The translations under genes and the position numbers were made by a program. From Nitrosomonas sp. (GTDB lineage Bacteria > Pseudomonadota > Gammaproteobacteria > Burkholderiales > Nitrosomonadaceae): a stretch of 64,000 nucleotides of DNA. The notes under the pieces were generated by a model. The model was not told the DNA's origin. It worked only from the letters and a program-made list of their open reading frames with translations, and did no database searches. The stretch lies in NCBI GenBank assembly GCA_031316255.1, contig JALDQW010000001.1:62001-126000 (forward strand). The letters are read 5' to 3'. How positions within the stretch are numbered: the first letter of the stretch is position 1; the number at the start of each line of letters is the position of its first letter. Below are positions 1-8,207 of the stretch, piece after piece.

Positions 1-2
1 GC

Positions 3-221
3 GTATCGTTTCAAGAGGCAGCTACGGTATTTGGTGACAAGTTAGCGCTAACGTTCAATGACCCAGATCATTCCATAGATGAGCACCGGTTGCTGACTTT
101 CGGAGTAACACGAACTGGGAAGTATGTTGTAGTGTCTCATACTGAACTGGATACAACGATACGAATCATCAGTGCACGTCTAATGACAAAGCAAGAGAAA
201 AAAATTTATGAAGAAGGCTAA
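3..221 (+). CDS. BrnT family (DUF497) toxin, 5'-truncated by window edge
   Basis: The frame is open from the window edge to a TAA at 219-221 and gives about 72 residues. Visible stretches typical of BrnT/DUF497 ribonuclease toxins are VSFQEAATVFGD near the start, DEHRLLTFGVT in the middle and IRIISARLMTKQEKKIYEEG at the C-terminus (ISAR followed by a basic ExxxYEE tail). BrnT proteins are small RelE-fold ribonucleases that stop translation under stress. The start codon lies outside the window. The partner gene begins 14 bases before this stop, the overlap usual for toxin-antitoxin pairs. Family assignment is from recognised motifs; activity is inferred. Confidence 0.75.
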   Translation, partial: VSFQEAATVFGDKLALTFNDPDHSIDEHRLLTFGVTRTGKYVVVSHTELDTTIRIISARLMTKQEKKIYEEG

Positions 222-432
222 GATAAAAGATGAATTGAGATCTGAATATAAGCGTGAAGACCTGGGGAAAGGCGTTCGTGGCAAGTATGCCACGGCATAT
301 GCTGAAGCACATAATATAGTTCTACTTGATCCGGAAGTAGCCAAGGCATTTCCAAGCGAAGAAGCGGTGAATAAGGCATTATTGTCCTTGATGAAAGAAG
401 CACAAATATCAGAAGAACTTACCAAGAATTAG
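208..432 (+). CDS. Small BrnT-linked protein, probable antitoxin
   Basis: A 74-residue acidic/basic protein whose ATG overlaps the end of the BrnT-like toxin by 14 bases. It carries a basic N-terminal patch (MKKAKIKDELRSEYKRED), a GVRGKYA motif, and the stretch VVLLDPEVAKAFP-like (here IVLLDPEVAKAFPSEEAVN). Proteins of this form are commonly annotated as hypothetical proteins beside DUF497 toxins. It is not a classical BrnA with a visible ribbon-helix-helix, so the antitoxin role rests on position, size and translational coupling. No GGAGG-type ribosome site is obvious because the start lies inside the toxin gene. Confidence 0.55.
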   Translation: MKKAKIKDELRSEYKREDLGKGVRGKYATAYAEAHNIVLLDPEVAKAFPSEEAVNKALLSLMKEAQISEELTKN

Positions 433-967
433 AACAAACGCAGAAAATTAGTACGGCAGCTTTAGACTTTGCAAAAAAAACGCTGTCAGACTAATGAATT
501 AATTAATCGTTCCAAATATTGATGCACAGATTTTTTATATCTGCATGGTGGTTCAACAACTCGTTACATCAGTTGTGAATATTTTAGGGCACTCCAAAAT
601 TGACTGTGTCAAATTTGTGTCAGACCGCGACTGAAATACCGTTATTTGAGGTTGGATGACACTGATTTTAGCTGTGGCAAGCATTGTAAGTGTTTGATTT
701 ATAAAAGTCTATATCTTGCAGATATGCTTCGTAATCAGTAGGTCCGCGGTTCGATTCCGCGCAACAGCACCATATAATCAATGACTTGAAATTTTTCCGC
801 AAGCCATTTTTATATCGGGGGTTACACCGGGGTTACATTGTAACAGTGTGACAACAATTATTGGGACACTCTTTTACTTTCTTTCCAAGTGATCAAATCA
901 GATATTTTGTACCTGACTTTTACTGACGGGAACGGAATTTTCCGGATGCCAAGAAGATTACACTTGC
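433..967. other. Gene-poor stretch with a tRNA remnant and an orphan coding-like tail
   Basis: No intact gene is seen. Directly after the antitoxin, in the +1 frame, there is a coding-like tail (ELEQTQKISTAALDFAKK, stop TAA at 492-494), perhaps the end of a deleted gene. The tRNA-Thr fragment at 726-772 is described separately. About 50 bases beyond it is a GGGGTTACA-type direct repeat (ggggttacaccggggttaca, about 819-838). No integrase gene remains. Confidence 0.4.
726..772 (+). other. 3' half of a tRNA-Thr(CGU) gene, candidate attachment site
   Basis: The sequence has exact 3'-half tRNA geometry: anticodon loop TTCGTAA (728-734, anticodon CGT), 3' anticodon stem TCAGT (735-739), variable loop AGGTC, perfectly paired T-arm CGCGG-TTCGATT-CCGCG (745-761), acceptor strand CAACAGC, discriminator A and encoded CCA (770-772). 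The 5' half is absent: no matching D-arm or GCTGTTG acceptor strand lies at the right distance upstream. Integrating elements use tRNA 3' ends as attachment sites and leave such partial copies, so this is a likely att remnant. Loss of an ordinary tRNA by deletion is the alternative. Confidence 0.7.
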
Positions 968-1126
968 ATGGATAATCTGAATACACACAAGGACATCGCT
1001 GTATAAAGGCCTTTGAGCCAGAGATCGCGAACAGATTGATGGAAAAAATTGGAATTTATATATACCCCAAAGCATGGTAGTTGGTTGAAAATGGCCGAAT
1101 GTGAATTCAGCGTATTGTCACCCGAG
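968..1126 (+). pseudogene. IS630-family transposase remnant (C-terminal part)
   Basis: Conserved IS630/Tc1-like DDE pieces appear in successive frames. DNLNTHKD (second catalytic Asp region) starts at 968, KAFEPEIANRLMEKI follows after a frame change, then KHGSWLKMAECEFSVLS, which holds the third catalytic acidic residue. At least two frameshifts and in-frame stops break the gene, and the N-terminal half is missing. It is inactive debris, probably old, in the same island as the toxin-antitoxin genes. The family call rests on the well-known DNLNTH and GSWLNMAE signatures. Confidence 0.75.
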
Positions 1127-1206
1127 AAATTACCCTTTAAAAAAGATGCTAAATTCTGGTGCAGAATTTGCAATTGCCTTGCACATGACTGCTTGTGTCA
1201 TATCGT

Positions 1207-1344
1207 TTAAATTTGCCTAATTTCCTCGAAGAACTTTTCAGATATTTCCCGATCATCATGTGTCATTAACATCCAATCTCCGAGATAGAGAATATCGAGT
1301 AACAGCCTGCATTCTTTTTTTGTAATATTTATTTCATATTGCAT
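1207..1344 (-). CDS. Small hypothetical protein, 45 aa
   Basis: An ATG at 1344 opens a 45-codon frame ending in TAA at 1207-1209. The product begins MQYEINITKKECRLLLDILYLG and continues with GDWMLMTHDD and an acidic-basic tail. This resembles small uncharacterised bacterial proteins that start with a beta-strand (YxINIT) followed by a helix (LLDxLYLADWM). A longer relative would carry on past residue 45, so this copy may be truncated. No function is known. It lies upstream of nothing obvious on its strand and downstream of the RelE-type gene. Confidence 0.4.
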   Translation of the reverse strand: MQYEINITKKECRLLLDILYLGDWMLMTHDDREISEKFFEEIRQI

Positions 1345-1472
1345 TTTCCCTTAAAACCGCAGAAGAATGATCATTCCGCTTGTGGCAGTGAATAGCTCCG
1401 GCAAAAGCAGCTTCGAGTCGAGTTTCAAATTCAGGGCAGTGTCTAATATGGCCAATTATTCCACTGTGGCAA

Positions 1473-1772
1473 TTAAAATGGGTTTCGTTGCTGGGCAGTA
1501 TGCTTGACATGCAAAATCTGGATAATGTCTTCCTGTATACGATAAATGACACGGTAATTCCCGAAAATAAGATTTCGTATCTGGAAATCATAGAACCGAT
1601 CTTCATATGCGACAGGACAACTCTCAGGGAAATCTGTTAGTGCGTGTATTTTTTCATGGATAGCAAAATACCACTTTGCCGCATTATTCGGAGAATCATC
1701 GGCAATATAAAGATAAATATCTTCTATTTCTTTTGCTGCTTCTGGCGCGATATTAATCTTGTACCGAATCAC
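1473..1772 (-). CDS. RelE/ParE family toxin
   Basis: A 99-residue protein with the ParE/RelE plasmid-stabilisation fold pattern. It has IAPEAAKEIEDIYLYIAD at the N-terminus, a central helix with FPESCP, and the C-terminal strands RNLIFGNYRVIYRI and IIQILHVKHTAQ. In this family the VKH and R-x-Y residues near the C-terminus matter for ribosome or gyrase targeting; here the HVKH segment is kept. The start overlaps the antitoxin gene by 20 bases, so the two are co-translated, antitoxin first. Whether the target is mRNA (RelE) or gyrase (ParE) cannot be decided from sequence alone. Confidence 0.85.
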   Translation of the reverse strand: MIRYKINIAPEAAKEIEDIYLYIADDSPNNAAKWYFAIHEKIHALTDFPESCPVAYEDRFYDFQIRNLIFGNYRVIYRIQEDIIQILHVKHTAQQRNPF

Positions 1773-2046
1773 GCTTTAATCCATGCCTCTTTTCAAATTC
1801 CTTAAAGAACTCATTGGCGGGAATACCCCTGCCTTCGTCATGAGATTTGGCTGCACGCGCTATTTTTTCCAGTGAGTCTAATAACTCAACCATTTTTTCA
1901 TAGGCTTTGGCATCCTGGATAACGATTTCAGCTTTACCGTTCACCGTCAAGATTTCAGGTAATCCGGTCTTTTTTAACCGTTTGATATGCTCGGCAGGTT
2001 TGCGGCTAAAATCTGAAACGGGGTGTATGGCATCCATTTTAAACAT
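1753..2046 (-). CDS. Phd/YefM family antitoxin
   Basis: A 97-residue protein upstream of the toxin gene. The N-terminal Phd/YefM DNA-binding half reads HPVSDFSRKPAEHIKRLKK, followed by LTVNGKAEIVIQDAKAYEKM, a classic Phd/YefM pattern. The C-terminal helix (residues about 60-97) would wrap the toxin. Such antitoxins repress their own promoter as a complex with the toxin. The likely start is the ATG at 2046. ATG at 2037 (MDAIHP) is an alternative start. Confidence 0.85.
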   Translation of the reverse strand: MFKMDAIHPVSDFSRKPAEHIKRLKKTGLPEILTVNGKAEIVIQDAKAYEKMVELLDSLEKIARAAKSHDEGRGIPANEFFKEFEKRHGLKRDSVQD

Positions 2047-2427
2047 GATAGTTAGACTGATAATTAGCAGAGAATTATCAGTTTATGGCATCGCTGTGTA
2101 GAAAGCAATCTTTTTGATAAAACTTCGCCATAAAATCTGGGTGAATTTTGGACGGCAAGCCGTTTGTACACAAATCAACTTCGATTGTATGCAAGGTTCG
2201 CTCCTTGAAAAATGGGTATGACAAAATGCCTTGCCTCTATAAAGTTCTCGGAGTCAAGTGCGATCTTTATTTCTTAAGGGCATCTCTAAAAATACCTTAT
2301 ATAAAGAGAATTTTTCCAAGCCGGGGAACGATTAGTTCGATTCCCGATATTTTTCTGTTCAAGAATTTGATTATTGCTCAGTTCAAGGCGTTTTGGGTTG
2401 TTATCCTCTCGTTTTTCCTATTTTAGG
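2047..2427. other. Intergenic stretch with one IS5-type terminal repeat
   Basis: No convincing gene is present; the open frame at 2148-2426 has no recognisable domain. At 2278-2293 lies gggcatctctaaaaat, the same terminal sequence that bounds the MITE at 55516-55666. The opposite terminus is not clear here. The sequence just before the IS21 end at 2428 (attttagg) resembles a damaged copy of it. This suggests an older small element later hit by the IS21. The rest should contain the promoter of the leftward Phd-RelE operon. Confidence 0.35.
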
Positions 2428-2541
2428 TGTAAATCGGCATGTAAAACTTACCAGAATTTTCTGGAAAATCGGCGTTGAAAAGTTTCCACTCTGAGATGAT
2501 AAATTACCGGCATTTTGCTGGAGAACTTTGGAGTGATAGAG

Positions 2542-4037
2542 ATGGATATAATTGCCGAAATCAGAAGGCGACATTTTGTCAGTAAAGAAAAAATCAGTTC
2601 AATTGCCCGTTCATTGGGGCTGTCCCGTCCTACAGTCAGGAAACATTTAAAGACGGAGGCTGAACCGGAATATCGGCGTCAAACGCAATGTGCGCCGAAG
2701 CTAGGAGAATTTAAAGCGTTATTGACCAGTTGGCTGGAAACAGAGGCATTGCTACCGCAAAAGCAGCGTCGAACAGCAATGCGATTATATGAAGGTTTGA
2801 TAATTGAAGGTTATACAGGCGCTTATGACAGCGTTCGGCGTTTTGTAAAGCAGTGGAAAGCAGAGAACAAGGATACCCCGGCACCCAGGCAAACGTTTGT
2901 TCCTTTAGCGTTTAAACCCGGTGAAGTCTGTCAATTTGACTGGAGTCAGGAAGTTGTTGATCTGGGTGGGCGGGAACAAGTCGTCAAGGTGGCGCATTTT
3001 CGTTTGTGTTACAGCCGCAAGATGTTTGTCGTCGCTTATTTCAGGGAAGCGCAGGAGATGCTGATGGATGCGCATAATCGTGCATTTGCGTTCTTTGGTG
3101 GCGTGCCGCTGCAGATGGTTTAGACAATCCCAAGACAATTGTGGATGCGGTTTTGATGGGCAAAGAGAGAAAGTTTAATCGGCGGTTTATGGCATTGGCG
3201 AATCACTATTTGTTTGAACCGGTTGCCTGCACGCCGGCGGCCGGCTGGGAGAAAGGTCAGATAGAGAATCAGGTGGGTAATGTCAGAGAATGGCTGTTCA
3301 CGCCGCGCATAAAGTTTGCAACGCTGGATGACTTAAACCGCTGGCTGGCGCAGCGTTGTCATGAGCTGTCAAACAGGAAGCATCCTGATTTTGCACAAAC
3401 CATTGCGGAATGTTTTCAGCAGGAACAACCGTTATTGCGGCAAATCACAACACCATTTGCCGGTTATGTTGAGCACCTGATGAAAGTCTCCAGAACCTGC
3501 CTGGTGCGTGTTGACCGGAATCAGTACAGTGTACCGGCCCAATGGTCCGGGAAGGTGGTTTCGGTCAGAGTATTTGCCGGTCATCTTGATATTGTGGCGG
3601 AGGGAAAAGCGATTGCGACGCATCAACGCAATTTCCTGCGCGATCAGCTGATCTGTAATCCATGGCATTATTTGCCCGTGCTGGAGAAGAAACCCGGTGC
3701 TATCCGTCACGGCGCGCCATTCCAGAACTGGGAACTACCGGAATCGATCCGTCACGTACGTGAGAAACTTCAGAAGCAAGATAAAAATGAACGCGCTTTT
3801 GTTGATCTGTTGTTATTGACCCGCGAAGCCGGTCTTGATGCACTTGAGACAGCCTGTGAACTGGCGTTGGAATCCGGTGTTGTCAATGCCAGTGTGTTGC
3901 AGAATGCTATACGGCGTTTGATTGAACCAGTTCGTTCCAAGACATTGAATACCGGCGATACCTTACAACTAACCACTGAACCGCTGGCCGATTTCCAGCG
4001 TTACGATCATTTGCTTGGAAGCCGCCATGTCCACTGA
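2542..4037 (+). pseudogene. istA: IS21 transposase IstA, frameshifted
   Basis: The first frame encodes the N-terminal helix-turn-helix (ISSIARSLGLSRPTVRKHLK) and the start of the DDE core (GEVCQFDWSQEVVDLGG, first Asp), then runs into TAG at 3121-3123. The sequence atggtttagacaatccc should read MVYDNPK in relatives. One missing base after GTTTA moves the remainder to another frame, which continues from about 3125 to 4037 with WEKGQIENQVGNVREW and the C-terminal Mu-type domain. The start at 2542 (MDIIAEIRRRHF) is preferred over the upstream 2515 codon. Its end overlaps istB by 11 bases. Confidence 0.85.
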
Positions 4038-4773
4038 CTTGCTTACCCAACTCAAAGCATTGCATCTGTATGGCATGAGCGACGCCTGGTCTGAGTTAAG
4101 CGCTGAAATGCCGCAACGCAAGCAAATATCGCCGGAAACCGTATTAAGCCAACTGATCAATGCCGAAATAGCCGAACGCCAGCTACGCAGCCTGAAATAC
4201 CAGATGAAGGCTGCAAAGTTTCCAATCCACCGCGACCTGGTGAAATTCGACTGGAATGAAACGCCACTCTCACGCCAACAGATAGAACAGCTCTCAACGG
4301 CTGCTTTTATGGATGATGCACATAACCTCATCCTGGTCGGTGGCACCGGTACCGGCAAAACCCATTTGGCCACAGCACTGGGCGTTGCCGCTATTCATCA
4401 TGGCAAACGCATTCGATTCTTCAACGCTGTGGACTTGGTTAACCTGCTGGAGCAGGAAAAACAACTGAATAAAACCGGACACCTGGCCAGAAGGCTCATT
4501 CAGATTGACGCAGTCATCCTTGATGAACTGGGCTATCTGCCTTTCCCGGAATCAGGTGGCGCACTCCTGTTTCACTTGATCAGCCAGCTGTATGAGCGCA
4601 CTTCACTCATTATAACGACCAACCTGAAATTCAGTGAATGGGTGCAGGTTTTTGGCGATGCCAAAATGACCACTGCATTGTTAGACCGTATTACACATCA
4701 TTGCGACATCCTGGAAACCGGCAATGATTCTTACCGTTTCAAACATCGAAAACAATGTATAAAAACCAATTAA
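4027..4773 (+). CDS. istB: IS21 helper ATPase IstB
   Basis: A 248-residue AAA+ ATPase that assists IstA in target capture. Walker A is [11 protein letters not shown] (about residue 103 on), Walker B is [11 protein letters not shown], and the sensor region is [13 protein letters not shown], all standard for IstB and DnaC-like proteins. The start at 4027 ([10 protein letters not shown]) is chosen because it matches the family N-terminus and overlaps the end of istA by 11 bases, as IS21 elements do. The frame is intact, so this protein could serve related IS21 copies elsewhere even though the local istA is broken. Confidence 0.92.
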   Translation: MSTDLLTQLKALHLYGMSDAWSELSAEMPQRKQISPETVLSQLINAEIAERQLRSLKYQMKAAKFPIHRDLVKFDWNETPLSRQQIEQLSTAAFMDDAHNLILVGGTGTGKTHLATALGVAAIHHGKRIRFFNAVDLVNLLEQEKQLNKTGHLARRLIQIDAVILDELGYLPFPESGGALLFHLISQLYERTSLIITTNLKFSEWVQVFGDAKMTTALLDRITHHCDILETGNDSYRFKHRKQCIKTN

Positions 4774-5051
4774 CCAACTAAACAAGGTGGAAACTTTTCG
4801 ACGCCGATGACTGGAAAATTTTCAATGCCGATTGACAGTTACAGGCATCAAACCTTAATACTTTGTATATTCCGTGCGATATTAGGTGCCAGCTTTGAAG
4901 ATCGCAGGATCATAGGCATATATCCACATCTTGGATAAGTGTCGTGCAGAAAAACTTGACTACAGTTAAGCTTTCTCTATACCTGCGGCAAGATCTGTGG
5001 CCAGTTTCTCGAGTGTGTTTGCCTTTTCAAGCCCATCAATGAAGCGCCTAG

Positions 5052-6527
5052 TTCTACTTTGTCAGATTACCCAAAAGCCACTTTTCGCCTAGCAAAAGAC
5101 TTTTTAGCGCTGAGCCGTCGCCGGTGCCGCTTATGAATAACATCTGCCAGATCCTCGGTGGTAAGTTGTCTTTTTGGCAGCATGTGCGCTAATGCGGTCA
5201 CCAGGTCATTGAAGGATAACATCGGCCATTGCTTGCGCCCAAGCATCTTTTGCTTGACCAAGAATAGCGTTGCCAGCATGACTAGCGCCATGTGATGATG
5301 CCATGCATCCCACCGGCGCACTTGATAATCAGCCATGCCACATTCGCTTTTTGCTTCATGAAAGCTGTGCTCAATGAAGAAACGCTGCGCCTGTACTTGC
5401 GCCAGTTGCTGTAACGGTGTTTCAAGTGACGCGTTGGATAAGCTATAATGCGATATTTCGCTAGCGCCAACCTCCCGCTTTGCCAGCAAGTGCCAGCGAT
5501 GCGCTTGTTTCTCGCTGCCATCCCATACCCATACAAATGCATGAAGATATTCCGCTTCCAGCATACCTTTCTCGCCTTCGCGCAGTTTAATGCGCCGCCA
5601 TACTGCATCCGGCTGCTCTGATACCCATTGATCAACACGTATCGCCTCAGATTGTGCTTTCAGGCGTTTCGGTTGCCTGCCACGGCTATTCCAGGCAGGA
5701 ATGCCCGGTTTTGGGTCTTCAAGATAAACCATCTGCCGACAGTGAACATCAGCGACAAATGTGCAGCCAAGTTTATCAACACCACGCAAGAAAGCAGGAT
5801 CCTTGCCATAGCCGCCATCAATGCCGACATAACCAAAACGCACACCGCGTTGTTTGGCTGTTTCGATCATTGATAATGCAATCTCGCATTTGCTTTGATA
5901 ATACTGGCATGCCTCAGGTATTGCTGCTTTCTTGCAACGATCCGAATCGCTCATCCAATGTTGTGGCAAATACAGGCGCGCATCAATCAAACTGGCCATG
6001 CTGTTTTGGCACAAACTGGCAAATACACCAACCTGACAATTGTCTACCTTACCAAGACGGCCATTCCATTGTCGGGAAACACCTGCTGATGATTCGCCTT
6101 TCTTCGCAAAAGCGCTTTCATCGATAATCAAAACAGCAGCAGAACCACCCAACAACGCATCCGTCTCAATCGCAATCTGCTCGCCAAATCCATTCCAGTC
6201 AATCGCGTCTGATGTCAGCATGTGTTGCATCGCCTGGTGGTCAACTTCATTGACTTCGCCCATGCGTAACATATTTGCTCGTTCAGATTGAAACAGTCCA
6301 CGCAGGTAGCCATAGAATGTCGCTGACGCATCGCGCGTCGCCGATACAAAAAATGATGAAAATAACGATAAATGTGCGCTAAGCGCTTCTGGAAGCCCCT
6401 GAAGGGCAAATTGGAGTGACCGTTTAGTATTTTCACGACATGATCGTGATTAATAATTATTAAACAAAGTGTTATTATACATCAGTTTGATACACTTTTG
6501 GGGTCATTTGAATCTGACAAAGTAGAA
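5052..6527 (-). mobile_element. IS701-family insertion sequence with CTAG target duplication
   Basis: Perfect 17-bp inverted ends, ttctactttgtcagatt at 5052-5068 and its reverse complement at 6511-6527, bound the element. The 4-bp direct repeat CTAG lies immediately outside (5048-5051 and 6528-6531). A 4-bp YTAR duplication is characteristic of IS701. The perfect ends and duplication show a fairly recent, simple insertion. It carries one transposase gene on the minus strand, whose stop codon overlaps the left terminal repeat. Confidence 0.93.
5067..6272 (-). CDS. IS701-family DDE transposase, start region abnormal
   Basis: From ATG 6272 the frame gives 401 residues with IS701 DDE hallmarks: LIIDESAFAKKGESSAGVSRQW and GRLGKVDNCQVGVFASL (first Asp region), GYVGIDGGYGKDPAFL (second Asp) and RFFIEHSFHEAKSECGM (Glu). 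Conserved-looking sequence continues upstream in the same frame for about 48 further codons (FALQGLPEALSAHLS and FYGYLRGLFQSERAN), but no ATG, GTG or TTG start lies there before a stop near 6450. The sequence ATGTCGTGAAAAT near the expected start suggests a small indel that separated the true start codon. The protein made today probably lacks its first 50 or so residues. Confidence 0.85.
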   Translation of the reverse strand: MLRMGEVNEVDHQAMQHMLTSDAIDWNGFGEQIAIETDALLGGSAAVLIIDESAFAKKGESSAGVSRQWNGRLGKVDNCQVGVFASLCQNSMASLIDARLYLPQHWMSDSDRCKKAAIPEACQYYQSKCEIALSMIETAKQRGVRFGYVGIDGGYGKDPAFLRGVDKLGCTFVADVHCRQMVYLEDPKPGIPAWNSRGRQPKRLKAQSEAIRVDQWVSEQPDAVWRRIKLREGEKGMLEAEYLHAFVWVWDGSEKQAHRWHLLAKREVGASEISHYSLSNASLETPLQQLAQVQAQRFFIEHSFHEAKSECGMADYQVRRWDAWHHHMALVMLATLFLVKQKMLGRKQWPMLSFNDLVTALAHMLPKRQLTTEDLADVIHKRHRRRLSAKKSFARRKVAFG

Positions 6528-7730
6528 CTAGGAATACCTGATAAACCGATTTGGGCACCCGTAAGTGCCCCAGTGAGTATCGCTCGCGCCTGATTCTGTC
6601 CGCCACCATTGATTGCATGAAGAATAGCTGATTCAAAATCGTTATGAAACCGTGCCGATAAATAATAAGCCGCCGGTATCTGATGATAGATTGCACAAGG
6701 CATCCCATACATAATGGATACTTTCCACGCAGGCTCTAGTCGAATATCCGGATCTGTTGCCGCAGCTGCCATATAAGAGGGTGTAAGCAAGGCATCAGGA
6801 GAAGAAAAACGACCGGCACGTGGCGGATCCGGGTCTCCAGGTTTGGGTGGTTTTAAATCATCAGCAGTCACTGCATGAAAAGGTAGCTTGCCATTTTTTA
6901 CTAATTTCATGAGTTTTTTCGACAACTCGGTGTCGAGAATATGTCCTTGTACCAAATGCCCAAGAACAGCTCCAAAAGCAACCGTCATTGAAACAACAAT
7001 ATGGTCAGTCTGGGTCAGCATTGTATTGTTAGTAATAGCTGCAGCCATATAATCAGGTTGGAATGCATAGCGAACAGCAATTGCAAGCGTGCGTTCAATC
7101 GCCTCAATCGTATCAGCATGCCCTCCTGTTTGTTTCCAAGGAAATTTCTGTTCGACGCGACGTCGCCATGCTTCACGGATCGATTGGCTTGTGTAATTGC
7201 CAGGTCCACTAACAGGAGTGCCATCAAGCAATGGAAAAAGTTCCTCGTCCATTCGTCGACAAAAATCATCTTCATCATATCCACTACATTCAATAAGTGA
7301 ACGAATAGTCAGTGTCAAAATAAAACCCGCCTGAGATAATTGGCCAGCTTTACAACCGATATGATAGCGACTGGGCTTTGGATCGGTATAGTCATCTATC
7401 CAATCACCATAATCGCGACGAAGCTCGTTAAGGTCATAGTACCAATGAGGACCCAAGCCTAGCGCATCTCCAATGAATGCGCCCATGATTGCCCCCATAG
7501 CACGGTCCTTAATTTCATTTATCATCATGTCTTTATCCCATGCTCTGTATTCAATTCTGGCAGTTTACAAAATGTTAGTAGCTGTACACCGTAACACAAT
7601 ACTCCTAAATCTGACTGGTAGAAAAAACTGAGCTGCAAGATAAAGCTAACGTAATAAATAGCTTGAAGTATTTATACCACAACACAAAAATACATATCTT
7701 TAACGGCATGTTAGATGAGATCCCTTCTAG

Positions 7731-8025
7731 AGGCGTGGACTGGCAGCGTTTATCGGCATCGCCGCCTGGCGCATTTGCGGGCATAGAAGCAGTCTGATAA
7801 TTAAATATTTACAGCAAGTTAGGCTGACTTTTGGTATAATAACAGCCATGAAATCACTGGCGCAGCTCGACCAATTAAACCTTGATGCGGATACCAAACA
7901 ACAGGTCGCCGGTATTGTTCAAGCATTACTTGATCAGGCGCAACAAGAGATTCGTGCACAGGCATTCAAGATCGAGGCATTGACCATGGAGCTGGCGCAT
8001 TTGCGCCGCATCCGCTTCGGCAAGA
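7731..8025 (+). mobile_element. IS66 fragment (end of tnpB and start of tnpC)
   Basis: This block matches, with few differences, the minus strand of the complete IS66 at 47600-47880. It has the end of tnpB (GTGGACTGGCAGCG at about 7736), the promoter-proximal gap, and then tnpC from ATG 7848 (MKSLAQLDQLNLDADTKQQV) to about residue 60. After RIRFGK the frame diverges (NKNKMTAQN) and stops at 8054. Neither terminal repeat is present, so it is a stranded piece, not a mobile unit. Its promoter-like spacer still matches the intact copy. Confidence 0.85.
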
Positions 8026-8207
8026 ATAAGAATAAAATGACAGCACAAAATTGAGTTGTGTCAAATTTTTGAAAAATCTGGATAACGAGAGATACTTATT
8101 TAACCCGGATTGCCAGAATGGAAGGCTGAAATTTTTCTTATATCCCCAGACCTGTCAAATGTACCAACTGTTTTCGAAGCATAAGAAAGTCTTTGGCCTC
8201 GCCTCTT
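8026..8207. other. Short spacer with no recognisable gene
   Basis: Between the IS66 fragment and the methyltransferase stop codon there is nothing recognisable. The short open frame at 8051-8236 has no domain and overlaps the real gene on the other strand. Confidence 0.4.

Larger units (their letters stand above)
2428..4837 (+). mobile_element. IS21-family insertion sequence, complete ends, frameshifted istA
   Basis: The element is bounded by related inverted ends that start with TGT and carry the core ATCGGCAT. The left end (2428 on) and the reverse complement of the right end (to 4837) share TGTnAATCGGCAT and, further in, ATCGGCGTnGAAAAGTTTCC. A second internal copy of the ATCGGC core in each end is typical of the multiple transposase sites of IS21 elements. 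Inside are istA (broken) and istB (intact). No convincing target duplication was found next to the ends. Because istA is frameshifted, the copy is probably not autonomous. Confidence 0.85.
4966..7528 (-). pseudogene. ADP-ribosylglycohydrolase family gene split by an IS701 element
   Basis: Reading leftward from ATG 7528, the frame encodes about 333 residues of a DraG/ADP-ribosylglycohydrolase fold: GAIMGAFIGDALGLG at the N-terminus and INGGGQNQARAILTGALTGA near the C-terminus, the metal-binding motifs of the family. The frame then enters the IS at 6527 and ends in IS-encoded residues at 6482. Joining 6528 directly to 5047 restores the frame through GIP-RRFIDGLEKANTLEKLA to a TAA at 4966-4968. 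The missing tail of about 25 residues is therefore present beyond the IS. The truncated protein may still fold but lacks its last helix. Substrate (ADP-ribosylated protein or free ADP-ribose derivative) is unknown. Confidence 0.85.

Noticed and set aside
819-838. ggggttaca direct repeat as an integrase core site
   Set aside because: Only two short copies and no integrase gene nearby, so no more than a note is warranted.
2148-2426. 92-codon frame upstream of the IS21
   Set aside because: No domain, no ribosome site, and it runs through a MITE-like terminal repeat.
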